Assembly: GCA_030425785.1 (NCBI GenBank)
Contig: JAUHYJ010000006.1
Location: 1 to 21,153, forward strand
Source of the DNA: Acidimicrobiia bacterium
GTDB lineage: Bacteria; Actinomycetota; Acidimicrobiia; Acidimicrobiales; Ilumatobacteraceae
Length of the DNA: 21,153 nt
Reading direction: 5' to 3'
Below the pieces are notes generated by a model. It ran no database searches and had not been told where the DNA came from. It saw nothing but the letters and a program-made list of their open reading frames with translations. A program made the translations under genes and the position numbers. Positions 1-8,060 of the stretch are shown one piece after another (position 1 is the stretch's first letter; each line of letters begins with the position of its first letter).

Positions 1-21
1 CCGGCTCGCCGCCTGCGTCGA

Positions 22-27
22 TAGCGT
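22..27 (+). promoter_or_regulatory. possible -10 box of the SURF1 gene
   Basis: TAGCGT fits the actinobacterial TAnnnT -10 pattern and lies 10 nt before the SURF1 ATG. The same hexamer occurs before purL. The window edge cuts off any -35 element and no Shine-Dalgarno sequence is visible, so the leader would be very short. This is inference from position and sequence only. Confidence 0.25.
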
Positions 28-37
28 CCGACCTGAG

Positions 38-817
38 ATGTACCGATTCCTGCTGCGCCCGAAGTGGATTGCGTTCCACCTCGTCGTGGTGTTCGGCATC
101 GTGCTCATGATCAACCTCGGCTTCTGGCAGCTCCGACGGCTCGACGAACGCCAGGTGTTCAACGCCACGGTCGAGGCTCGCTACGACGTGGCGGCCGCGC
201 CGCTCGACGAGGTGCTGACCCCCACCACCGACCCCGACGACGTTGAATGGCGTCAGGTCACCGTCTCGGGGACGTACCTGCCGGAGGGCGCGTTCAGCGT
301 CGTCAACCGTTCGCAGAACGGCGCCGCCGGGGTGAACGTCGCCGTGCCGATGCGGCTCGACGACGGCAGGATCCTGGTCGTGAACCGGGGCTTCGTGCCG
401 CTCGTGTCGGGCGACGCTCCTCCGGTGCCGGGCCTCGACGTCGACCTCGTCGGGCGGCTGCGAGAGACCGAGGTGCGACGCACCGGTCAGCTGAGCGACC
501 CGGCCGACGGCGTGCTGACCGAGGTGCAGCGGATCGATCTCGACCGGCTGTCGGCCCAGCTCGACGGTGAGGTGGTGCCGATGTACGTCGATCTGATCGA
601 GTCGACCCCGCCCGAGCCGGACGGACCACCGTTCCCGATCGCACCACCGGAGCTGTCGGAGGGCAACCACCTCTCGTACGCCTTCCAGTGGTTCATCTTC
701 TCGATCGCCGTCGCCGTCGGCTGGGTTCTCGCGGTCCGCAAGTCGGTCAGCACCCGCCGCCGGGTCGCACAGCCGGTCGACGAGGTCGAAGCAGCCCCCG
801 AACCCGCCGACGCGTAG
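38..817 (+). CDS. SURF1-family cytochrome c oxidase assembly protein
   Basis: 259-residue membrane protein with the SURF1 layout: a first membrane segment at about residues 10-29 ending in GFWQ (28-31), a large extracytoplasmic region (about 35-212) containing VVNRGFVP (114-121), and a second membrane segment (about 217-233) preceded by HLSYAFQWF (211-219), the family's C-terminal signature. SURF1 proteins help insert haem a into subunit I of aa3-type oxidase, so an aerobic respiratory host is expected. The length is normal for the family. The ATG at 38 puts the positive residues just before the first membrane segment; no strong Shine-Dalgarno sequence is seen. A short Pro/Ala/Glu-rich tail (about 243-259) follows the second segment. 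The upstream neighbour is outside the window. Downstream, a strong hairpin separates it from the convergent hydrolase gene. Confidence 0.92.
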   Translation: MYRFLLRPKWIAFHLVVVFGIVLMINLGFWQLRRLDERQVFNATVEARYDVAAAPLDEVLTPTTDPDDVEWRQVTVSGTYLPEGAFSVVNRSQNGAAGVNVAVPMRLDDGRILVVNRGFVPLVSGDAPPVPGLDVDLVGRLRETEVRRTGQLSDPADGVLTEVQRIDLDRLSAQLDGEVVPMYVDLIESTPPEPDGPPFPIAPPELSEGNHLSYAFQWFIFSIAVAVGWVLAVRKSVSTRRRVAQPVDEVEAAPEPADA

Positions 818-866
818 CGCCGCGACTCACGCAACCGCGAGCCACGAGACCGCGAACGAGGCAGGC

Positions 867-889
867 CAGATCGCGCCTGGCGCGATCTG
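867..889. terminator. bidirectional hairpin terminator between convergent genes
   Basis: A perfect 10-bp inverted repeat (CAGATCGCGC / GCGCGATCTG) with a 3-nt CTG loop lies in the 83-base gap between the stop codons of the SURF1 gene (817) and the hydrolase gene (901). The position between convergent genes and the high stability argue for a two-way terminator. No clear T-run follows on either side, which is common in high-GC genomes. Confidence 0.7.
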
Positions 890-900
890 ACGTGACACGG

Positions 901-1866
<966 letters not shown>

Positions 1867-1873
1867 GCGCACC

Positions 1874-1879
1874 GGGCTA
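1874..1879 (-). promoter_or_regulatory. possible -10 box for the MBL-fold gene (leaderless)
   Basis: On the minus strand TAGCCC lies exactly 7 nt before the ATG at 1866, the same spacing seen at the EVE and purL genes. It lacks the final T of TAnnnT, so the match is partial. No Shine-Dalgarno sequence is visible. Confidence 0.28.
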
Positions 1880-1912
1880 GCACGTCGTCGGGGTGGCTGC
1901 GACACTGGGCCC

Positions 1913-2041
1913 ATGCGCAGGCTCTTCGACTGGATCCGGTCGCTGTGGACGCGTCCGATCGCCGCGACCCGCCGCCGCGATCGCCTCGACGGCCAGGCCG
2001 AGCAGGACGCCCTCGGCCAGCAGTTCCGCGGTGGGCTCTAG
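1913..2041 (+). CDS. small Arg-rich hypothetical protein (42 aa)
   Basis: A 42-codon ATG ORF in the otherwise empty gap between the MBL-fold gene and the GMC oxidoreductase gene. It starts MRRLFDWIRSLWTRP, a basic, Trp-containing and possibly amphipathic stretch, followed by RRRDRLDGQ and a Gln/Gly tail. Of the 41 codons after ATG, 38 end in G or C, matching the neighbouring real genes. Its TAG stop (2039-2041) shares the palindrome CTAG with the stop of the convergent GMC gene (2038-2040). No clear Shine-Dalgarno sequence is visible; a weak GACACT box lies 6 nt before the ATG. I do not recognise the family. It could be a chance ORF in GC-rich sequence, but codon use and the exact fit into the gap favour a gene. 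Confidence 0.42.
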   Translation: MRRLFDWIRSLWTRPIAATRRRDRLDGQAEQDALGQQFRGGL

Positions 2042-3261
2042 CCCGCCGCCACCGCCAGGCGCGCGGCGACCCGCCGAGCCTGTTCGATGACGAGCGCGTA
2101 CGGGTTCGCCGGGGGCACCGACGCGAAGATCGAGGCGTCGGCGATCGCGAGCCGTTCGTAGCCGCGGAGCACGCCGCCATCGGTGACCACGCCGTCCGGG
2201 CACGTGGCGGCGATGTGGCGATGCCCGGTCGGGCGTTCGAGCAACCACTGCTCGATCCGGCTGAACGTGCTGGCGATCATGTCGAGCGAGGTCCCGCGAT
2301 CGTCGATCGCGACCGCATCGGCGACGGCGTCGAAGCGACCGCTCGTCACCCACCCGATCGTCTTCGACGCAGCGCGGGCGAGACGTTCGAGGTCGGTGCG
2401 ATCGTCGAACTGGTGCAGCTCGACGAACGGCGCACCGTCGTGGTCGAGCGACACCTGGCCGCGGCTGCGCACGTCGAGCAGCGCCGTCACGAGCGCTCCG
2501 TGACGCTCGTCGCCGGGCAGCCGTTCGAGTGCGACGACGTGGGAGTCGTCGAAGCGTGCGAGGCTCGAGACGATCGGTCCGGCCGGGTCGGCCGGTGACG
2601 ACAGACGCAGCGTCAAGACCGCGGTGGGATGGTCCTGGGCGCCCGCGCCGACACCGGGCGTGTCGACGCCGCTGCGCAGCAGGATCGCAGGCGACCGGAT
2701 CGCCCCCGCGCACAGCACCACGTGGTCAGCGGCCACGAACTCGCCCTCGATCGTCTCGACGCCGATGGCGCGCCGTCCGGCGAAGCGCACCCGGTGGACG
2801 CGCACCCCGGTCCGCAGCTCGACGCGGCTTTGCCGGGTCAGCAGTGGGCGGAGCAGCGCGTCGGCCGCCGTCACCCGCCGTCCGGCGCGACGCACCACGT
2901 TGGCGGGAACCGCCGCCGGGGTGGCGCCGCGCAACGCGCGCCCCACCGCCCCGACACGGGCCACCGGCTCCGAGGGGATGCCCTGGGGCGGTGCGCCGTC
3001 GAGCAGGCCGGCGTTCACGAGCGACGAGCCGCCGACGCCCCACCCCTGCTCGTACGACTCGACCGGCTTGCCCGGGCGCCGGCGCAGGCGCTCGAAGCGG
3101 AGGCGCTCGGTGCGGTCGACGAGCGGGCCGTGGTCGTGGTCGGCCGGTGGGTGATCGGGCCCGGTCTCCAACACCAGCACGTCACCGGCGTGCCGGCTCG
3201 CGAGCTCAGCCGCGACCGCGCATCCGGCTGCACCGGCGCCGACGACCACCCACGACGTCAC
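2038..3261 (-). CDS. GMC-family FAD-dependent oxidoreductase (short form)
   Basis: 407-residue protein with the glucose-methanol-choline oxidoreductase plan. An FAD-binding Rossmann motif GAGAAG (8-13) is followed by ETGP at the end of the second strand (32-35), GMC signature 1 as GWGVGGSSLVNAG (73-85), signature 2 as CAGAIRSPAILLRSG (184-198), a catalytic-type His in GHRHIAATC (346-354), and the C-terminal ADASIF...ANPYALVIEQA segment with Asn386-Pro387. Such enzymes oxidise alcohol groups; the substrate is unknown here. It is over 100 residues shorter than typical choline dehydrogenase-like members, mainly in the substrate domain. A mycofactocin-linked dehydrogenase (MftG-like) is possible, but no mycofactocin gene is nearby. 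The GTG start at 3261 is supported by GAGGG seven bases upstream. It is last in the EVE-phosphatase-GMC operon, 10 nt after the phosphatase stop. Confidence 0.85.
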   Translation of the reverse strand: MTSWVVVGAGAAGCAVAAELASRHAGDVLVLETGPDHPPADHDHGPLVDRTERLRFERLRRRPGKPVESYEQGWGVGGSSLVNAGLLDGAPPQGIPSEPVARVGAVGRALRGATPAAVPANVVRRAGRRVTAADALLRPLLTRQSRVELRTGVRVHRVRFAGRRAIGVETIEGEFVAADHVVLCAGAIRSPAILLRSGVDTPGVGAGAQDHPTAVLTLRLSSPADPAGPIVSSLARFDDSHVVALERLPGDERHGALVTALLDVRSRGQVSLDHDGAPFVELHQFDDRTDLERLARAASKTIGWVTSGRFDAVADAVAIDDRGTSLDMIASTFSRIEQWLLERPTGHRHIAATCPDGVVTDGGVLRGYERLAIADASIFASVPPANPYALVIEQARRVAARLAVAAG

Positions 3262-3271
3262 GTCACATCCC

Positions 3272-3949
3272 TCAGCCGTCGCTCATTCGCGGCGACTCGG
3301 CCGGAAGCCCGGCGAGATGGGCGGCATCGTTGTACCGGACCAGGCGCCAGCGGTCGGGCTGGACCTGCACCAGTTCGGTCAGCGAGGTGTTGGTGGTGTG
3401 CAGCTCGAACGCGCCGGTCCGCGGCGCGCGCAGCACCGTGCGGAGCACCCGGTCGACGACGCCGCCATGACACACGATCCAGATGGTCCGGCCGAGGTGC
3501 CGTCTGCGCACGTCGGAGAACGCAGTTCCCACCCGTAGGTCGAATTCGGCCACGGTCTCGCCGCCGTGGAACGTGACGGAGAACGGGTCGCTCTCCCAGT
3601 CGGGCATGCCGAACCGGTCGACGAACTCGTCGAAGTGCAGTCCGTCGCAGTCGGGTCCCGGGTCGTGCTCGCCGAATCCCGGGTGGACCTCGACGTCGAG
3701 CCCCAGGGCCGGCGCGATGATCGCCGCCGTCTCGCGTGCGCGCGGGTAGGCACTGCTGTAGAGCACGTCGGCAGCCACGGGGTCGCCGGCGATCCGGTCG
3801 CGCAGACGCTCGGCCTGGGCGACGCCGAGCTCTGACAACCCGTTGCAGGTGCGCGGCCCACCGATGACCCGCCGAACCGTCACCTTCGATTCGCCGTGCC
3901 GGATCAGCACCACGCGCGTGGGCTCGAACGCTTCGTCGGTCGTGCTCAC
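3272..3949 (-). CDS. histidine phosphatase (phosphoglycerate-mutase-like)
   Basis: 225-residue member of the branch-1 histidine phosphatase superfamily. LIRHGES (15-21) carries the phosphorylated His18 with Arg17; SAYPRARETA (66-75) supplies the second arginine; GEHDPG (93-98) provides the acidic general-acid position; CHGGVVD (160-166) carries the second catalytic His161. The family removes phosphate from small metabolites or proteins, and the motifs do not show which. The insert between HDPG and the second His (FDEFVDRFGMPDW, FHGGETVAEFDLRV) resembles broad-specificity PhoE/CobC-like phosphatases rather than true mutases. The start is GTG at 3949, 7 nt after the EVE gene stop. It is the middle gene of a minus-strand operon with EVE upstream and the GMC oxidoreductase 10 nt downstream. 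Confidence 0.9.
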   Translation of the reverse strand: MSTTDEAFEPTRVVLIRHGESKVTVRRVIGGPRTCNGLSELGVAQAERLRDRIAGDPVAADVLYSSAYPRARETAAIIAPALGLDVEVHPGFGEHDPGPDCDGLHFDEFVDRFGMPDWESDPFSVTFHGGETVAEFDLRVGTAFSDVRRRHLGRTIWIVCHGGVVDRVLRTVLRAPRTGAFELHTTNTSLTELVQVQPDRWRLVRYNDAAHLAGLPAESPRMSDG

Positions 3950-3956
3950 GGGCCGC

Positions 3957-4418
3957 TCAGGTGCGCTTGGCCTCGGCGGCGGCGACGATCGCGTCGAACT
4001 CGTCCTGGGTCAGGGGCATCACGGACAGGCGATTCCCCTTCGCGAGCAGGCGGCACTCGACCAGTTCCGGCATCTGCTTCAGCTCGTCGAGCGACACGAA
4101 CGGCAGCGCGCGATCCGGTGCCACCGTGACCCAGTCCCACCGGGGGTCGTCGGGGTCCGACTTCGGGTCGTAGTAGGTCGAGTCGGGGTCGAACTGGGTC
4201 GGGTCGGGTTCGGCTCCCTTCACGATCTTCGCGACGCCGGCCACGCCGGGCGGCTTCGCGTTCGAGTGGTAGAAGATCGCCCGATCACCACGCCGCATCT
4301 CGCGCATGAAGTTGCGGGCCTGGTAGTTGCGCACACCGTCCCACCCCTCGCGCTTGGCCGCCACCAGGTCGTCGTAGCCGAACACGTCCGGCTCGGATTT
4401 CAGCAGCCAGGTCGCCAT
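3957..4418 (-). CDS. EVE (PUA-like) domain protein
   Basis: 153-residue single-domain protein. WLLKSEPD..GYDDL (4-18), W26, GVRNYQARNFMREM (28-41), GDRAIFYHSN (44-53), GVAGVAKIV (58-66) and the W94/W96 region are hallmarks of the EVE domain, as in THYN1 and bacterial homologues. These PUA-like folds bind modified bases in RNA or DNA; the cellular role of stand-alone bacterial copies is not settled. The length is standard. The frame is open to a GTG at 4424, but the family begins MATWLLKSEPD, so the ATG at 4418 is chosen. It has no Shine-Dalgarno sequence and sits 7 nt after a TACGGT box, suggesting a leaderless transcript. First gene of the operon with the histidine phosphatase and GMC oxidoreductase, and divergent from purL. 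Confidence 0.93.
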   Translation of the reverse strand: MATWLLKSEPDVFGYDDLVAAKREGWDGVRNYQARNFMREMRRGDRAIFYHSNAKPPGVAGVAKIVKGAEPDPTQFDPDSTYYDPKSDPDDPRWDWVTVAPDRALPFVSLDELKQMPELVECRLLAKGNRLSVMPLTQDEFDAIVAAAEAKRT

Positions 4419-4425
4419 CACCACG

Positions 4426-4431
4426 ACCGTA
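4426..4431 (-). promoter_or_regulatory. -10 box of leaderless EVE operon promoter
   Basis: On the minus strand TACGGT (TAnnnT) ends 7 nt before the EVE ATG at 4418, the distance at which transcription would begin on or next to the start codon. No Shine-Dalgarno sequence precedes the ATG. No convincing -35 hexamer is visible. It mirrors the purL promoter 103 bases away. Confidence 0.5.
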
Positions 4432-4533
4432 CCCGAGCCGATCGGCGCCCACGGAGTTCGCCAGGCGACCGGGACGCGCGTGATCCCCCCTGAATTCTTC
4501 GTTCAAATGCGAGGGCCCGGGGCAGGTATCTCG

Positions 4534-4539
4534 TAGCGT
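4534..4539 (+). promoter_or_regulatory. -10 box of leaderless purL operon promoter
   Basis: TAGCGT (TAnnnT) ends 7 nt before the purL GTG at 4547, so the predicted transcription start coincides with the first codon. The upstream bases contain no Shine-Dalgarno-like sequence. No good -35 box is seen at 16-19 nt. No riboswitch-sized leader exists: the whole divergent gap is about 128 bases. Confidence 0.5.
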
Positions 4540-4546
4540 CGCGTCA

Positions 4547-7342
4547 GTGGCACCCCGCCATCGACTGACGATCAGATCGATCGATCCCGACCCCCGCGCC
4601 ACGGCGATCCGAACGGCGGCCGAGCAACTCGGCCTCCCGGTCGGTGCTGCCGTGACCGTCGCCGACATCGTGTTCGTCGAGGGCGAACTCGACGCCGATC
4701 AGCTGACGCGCCTGCAGGGCTTCCTCGTCGATCCGCTGCTCCAGACCGGATCGTGGAACGTGCCCGCCGGTGACGGCGTGGAGGTCACCTTCCTCCCCGG
4801 GGTCACCGACACCTCGGCGGGCGCGCTGCTGCACGCCGCCGAGCAGCTGGGCGTCCCGGTCACCGCCGCGGCGACCGGTCGCCGCATCGAGTTCGGCGAC
4901 GACGTCGACGACGAAGCGGCCGAACGCATCGTGCGCCGCGTCGTCGCCAACCCCGTGATCGAGCGGTGGTCCGCCGGCACGGTCGAGCCGACGTTCCACG
5001 CAGAGAGCACGGCGACGGGAGTCGCCGAGATCGTCCCGATCATCGGCAAGTCGACCGACGAGCTGCTCACCATCGGGGTCGAGCGGGCCCTGGCGCTCGA
5101 CCCGGAGGAGCTGCTCGCCGTGCAGCGACACTTCACCGAGGCGGGCCGCGAACCGACCGACGTCGAGCTCGAGACGCTGGCGCAGACCTGGAGCGAGCAC
5201 TGCGCGCACAAGACCTTCCGGGCGGTGATCTCGACCGACGACGGCGAGGACCGCCCCTCGCTGATCGCCATGCTGCGCAACTGCACCGACGCCATCGACG
5301 CGCCGTTCGTGCGATCGGCGTTCGTCGGCAATGCCGGCATCATCGGGTTCGAGGGCGACACCACGTACGCCCTCAAGGCCGAGACGCACAACCACCCGTC
5401 GGCGGTCGAGCCGTTCGGCGGCGCGAACACCGGTGTCGGCGGTGTCATCCGCGACGTCCTCGGCATCGCGCACCGCCCGATCGCCGTCACCGACATCTTG
5501 TGCTTCGGTCCGCCCGACACGCCGCTGTCCGAGGTCCCCGACGGGGCCCTGCATCCCCTGCGCATCCGCGACGGCGTCATCGACGGCGTCGCCGACTACG
5601 GCAACAAGATCGGCCTGCCGACGGTCGCCGGCGCGGTCCTGTACGACGCCGGCTACACGACGAACCCGCTGGTGTTCGCCGGGTGCATCGGCGTCGCCGA
5701 GGGATGGCAACTGCACGACGGGCCACACCCGGGCGACCGGGTCGTGGTGCTCGGCGGCCGGACGGGCCGTGACGGCATCCGCGGCGCCACGTTCTCGTCG
5801 CTGACCATGGACGCCACGACCGGTGAGGTCGCCGGCGCCAGCGTCCAGATCGGCGACCCGATCGTCGAGAAGTTGCTCATCGACGTGCTGGCCGACGCCG
5901 ACGACCTGTACACCCAGATCACCGACTGCGGCGCCGGCGGGCTCTCGTCCGCGGTCGGTGAGATGGCCGAGGGGGTCGGCGCCGACGTCGAGCTCGAGCT
6001 CGTGCCGCTCAAGTACGCGGGGCTCGAGCCGTGGGAGATCTGGCTGTCCGAGGCCCAGGAGCGCATGGTCGTCGCCGTCGATCCGTCCAAGCTCGCCGAT
6101 CTGCAGGACCGCTGCGACTACTACGGCGTCGAGCTCGCGGACATCGGCGAGTTCACCGGCGACGGCGTGCTGACCGTGCGCAGCGGCGGGACGCCGGTGC
6201 TCGAGCTGACCACCGACTTCCTCCACGACGGTCGGCCGCAGCGTCAGATGACGGCCGCCATGCCGACGCCCGTGCGTGACGCCTGGATCGGCCGCGAGGT
6301 CGACGACCCGCGCGCCACGCTGCTCGCCCTGCTGTCGCACCTGAACATCGCCTCGAAGGCCGACACGATCCACCGGTACGACCACGAGATCCTCGGGGCG
6401 ACCGCGGTGCGCCCGCTGGTGGGTGCGCTCGCCGATGCGCCGGCCGACGGGGTGGTCCTCGCCGAACCGACCGACGAGGTCGGCATCGCGATCGGTATCG
6501 GGGTCAACCCGTGGTGGGGGCTCCACGACCCCGAGGCCATGGCCTACGGCGCCGTCGACGAGGCGATGCGCAACGTCGTCGCCGTCGGCGCCGACCCCGA
6601 TCGCGTGGCACTGCTCGACAACTTCTCGTGGGGCGACCCGCGACGCGAATCGACCCTCGGCGAGCTCGTCGCCGCGGTCGAGGGGTGCTGCGCGGCGTCG
6701 ATGGCGTACCGCGCACCGTTCGTGTCGGGCAAGGACTCGCTCAACAACGAGTACACCGGCGCCGACGGCAAGCGCCACGCCGTGCCACCGACGCTCGTGA
6801 TCACTGCGGTCGCGCACGTTCCCGATGCCGACGTGTGCGTCACACCGGTCCTGGCTCAGCCGGGCAACGCGCTCGTGCTGCTCGGCACGACGCAGCGGGA
6901 GTTCGCGGGCAGCCATCTCGACCTCCTGCTCGGCGAGCCCGACGAGGTCGGCACCGTGCCCGCGCCCGATCCGGACGCCCCCGTCCGTTACCGGAACCTG
7001 CATCAGGCCATCCTCGAGGGGCTCGTCTGGTCGTGCCACGACGTGAGCGAGGGCGGGCTGGCCGTGGCGTTGGCCGAGATGTGCATCGCCGGTCGCTTCG
7101 GCGCCGAGATCACCGATCTGCCCCACGACGACCTCACGACCTCGTTGTTCTCCGAGTCGCAGAGCCGCCTGATCGTCGAGGTCTCGCCCGGCGACCTCGA
7201 CCGCTTCCGCGACGTGATGCACGAGGACGTCCTGGTGCTGGGGCACGTCACCGAGGGCGACGACCTCGTCCTGCCCGGTCTCGACCCGCTCGACGTCGAG
7301 GACCTCGCCGACGCGTTCTCTCGCACGGAGGACGGCTCATGA
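4547..7342 (+). CDS. purL: phosphoribosylformylglycinamidine synthase, PurL with fused tandem PurS-like N-terminus
   Basis: 931 residues. The enzyme turns FGAR, glutamine and ATP into FGAM (step 4 of purine synthesis) together with PurQ. The catalytic part starts near residue 165 and shows WSEHCAHKTF (215-224), ETHNHPS (279-285), GGANTGVGG (291-299), SWGDP (694-698), HDVSEGGLAVAL (831-842) and SESQSRLIVEV (869-879). Stand-alone bacterial PurL is about 740 residues; the extra ~160 residues are two PurS-like units, about 5-75 and 77-148. They share the motif AAEQLGLPV (24-32) and AAEQLGVPV (97-105). No separate purS lies in the operon. The start is GTG at 4547, with no Shine-Dalgarno sequence and a TAGCGT box 7 nt upstream. 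It is the first gene of the purine operon and overlaps purQ by 4 bases (ATGA). Confidence 0.95.
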   Translation: MAPRHRLTIRSIDPDPRATAIRTAAEQLGLPVGAAVTVADIVFVEGELDADQLTRLQGFLVDPLLQTGSWNVPAGDGVEVTFLPGVTDTSAGALLHAAEQLGVPVTAAATGRRIEFGDDVDDEAAERIVRRVVANPVIERWSAGTVEPTFHAESTATGVAEIVPIIGKSTDELLTIGVERALALDPEELLAVQRHFTEAGREPTDVELETLAQTWSEHCAHKTFRAVISTDDGEDRPSLIAMLRNCTDAIDAPFVRSAFVGNAGIIGFEGDTTYALKAETHNHPSAVEPFGGANTGVGGVIRDVLGIAHRPIAVTDILCFGPPDTPLSEVPDGALHPLRIRDGVIDGVADYGNKIGLPTVAGAVLYDAGYTTNPLVFAGCIGVAEGWQLHDGPHPGDRVVVLGGRTGRDGIRGATFSSLTMDATTGEVAGASVQIGDPIVEKLLIDVLADADDLYTQITDCGAGGLSSAVGEMAEGVGADVELELVPLKYAGLEPWEIWLSEAQERMVVAVDPSKLADLQDRCDYYGVELADIGEFTGDGVLTVRSGGTPVLELTTDFLHDGRPQRQMTAAMPTPVRDAWIGREVDDPRATLLALLSHLNIASKADTIHRYDHEILGATAVRPLVGALADAPADGVVLAEPTDEVGIAIGIGVNPWWGLHDPEAMAYGAVDEAMRNVVAVGADPDRVALLDNFSWGDPRRESTLGELVAAVEGCCAASMAYRAPFVSGKDSLNNEYTGADGKRHAVPPTLVITAVAHVPDADVCVTPVLAQPGNALVLLGTTQREFAGSHLDLLLGEPDEVGTVPAPDPDAPVRYRNLHQAILEGLVWSCHDVSEGGLAVALAEMCIAGRFGAEITDLPHDDLTTSLFSESQSRLIVEVSPGDLDRFRDVMHEDVLVLGHVTEGDDLVLPGLDPLDVEDLADAFSRTEDGS
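7327..7332 (+). promoter_or_regulatory. strong Shine-Dalgarno of purQ inside purL
   Basis: GGAGGA lies 6 nt before the purQ ATG (7339), within the last codons of purL. It fixes the purQ start at the ATGA overlap and points to coupled translation of the two FGAM synthase subunits. Confidence 0.7.
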
Positions 7343-8058
7343 GCCCGCCGCCGGCCCTCGTCATCGCTGGCCCCGGCACCAACCGCGACCGCGACCTCGC
7401 GCTCGCGCTCGAGCTGGCCGGCGCCGACCCGACGATCGTGATGTCGACCGAGCTCGTCGATCACCCCGAGTTGCTCGACGACGCCAAGCTGCTCGCCGTC
7501 GCCGGCGGCTTCTCGTACGGCGACGCGCTCGGCGCCGGACGCCTGCTGGCGCTCGACCTCAACGTCCGCATCGGCGACGCCCTCCGCGAGTTCGTCGCGT
7601 CGGGTCGGCCGGTCATCGGCATCTGCAACGGGTTCCAGGTCCTGACCCGCACCAAGCTGCTGCCGGGTGCGCTCGGCCACAACGCCCACGGCCGGTTCGA
7701 GTGCCGCTGGGTGGTCCTCGAACCCCAGCCGCGTTCGCGCTGTCTGTGGACCAAGGGCATCGAGCAGCCGATCCACTGCCCGATCGCACACGGCGAGGGC
7801 CGCTACGTGCACCCCGACCCCGACGCCCTCGCGGAGGCCGGCCAGATCGCCCTCACGTACCGCAGCACCAACCCGAACGGGTCGGTCGCCGACATCGCCG
7901 GCGTCTGCAACGCGGCGGGCAACGTGCTCGGTCTCATGCCGCATCCCGAGAACTTCGTCGTCGGTCGCCAACATCCCCATGCCCGTCAGGGCAGCGGCCT
8001 CGACCACCTCGGTCTCCGGCTCTTCCAGAACGGGGTCGCCGCAGCAGCGGAGATGTGA
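7339..8058 (+). CDS. purQ: phosphoribosylformylglycinamidine synthase glutaminase subunit PurQ
   Basis: 239-residue class I glutamine amidotransferase that supplies ammonia to PurL. It has the nucleophile Cys96 in GICNGFQ (94-100), His202 and Glu204 in PHPE (201-204), and the family-typical GGFSYGD (56-62). GPGTNRDRD (11-19) replaces the more usual FPGTNCDRD and is otherwise conserved. The length is slightly above the roughly 225 residues of typical bacterial PurQ. The ATG at 7339 overlaps the purL stop as ATGA and has its own GGAGGA ribosome site. purC follows 2 nt after the stop. No defects seen. Confidence 0.96.
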   Translation: MSPPPALVIAGPGTNRDRDLALALELAGADPTIVMSTELVDHPELLDDAKLLAVAGGFSYGDALGAGRLLALDLNVRIGDALREFVASGRPVIGICNGFQVLTRTKLLPGALGHNAHGRFECRWVVLEPQPRSRCLWTKGIEQPIHCPIAHGEGRYVHPDPDALAEAGQIALTYRSTNPNGSVADIAGVCNAAGNVLGLMPHPENFVVGRQHPHARQGSGLDHLGLRLFQNGVAAAAEM

Positions 8059-8060
8059 TC

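Noticed and set aside
2038..3261. GMC gene as mycofactocin dehydrogenase MftG
   Set aside because: General GMC motifs are present, but nothing in the window encodes mycofactocin biosynthesis and the signatures do not separate the subfamilies by eye.
4425..4546. Purine riboswitch or PurR-type box before purL
   Set aside because: The divergent gap is too short for a purine riboswitch plus promoter. I see no conserved PurBox-like sequence, and the likely start of transcription is at the first codon.
4544..7246. Very long antisense open frame (about 900 codons) opposite purL
   Set aside because: It is rich in Arg/Asp/Val/Gly with no recognisable domain, and purL on the other strand has all family motifs. 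Long antisense frames are expected where codons end in G/C.
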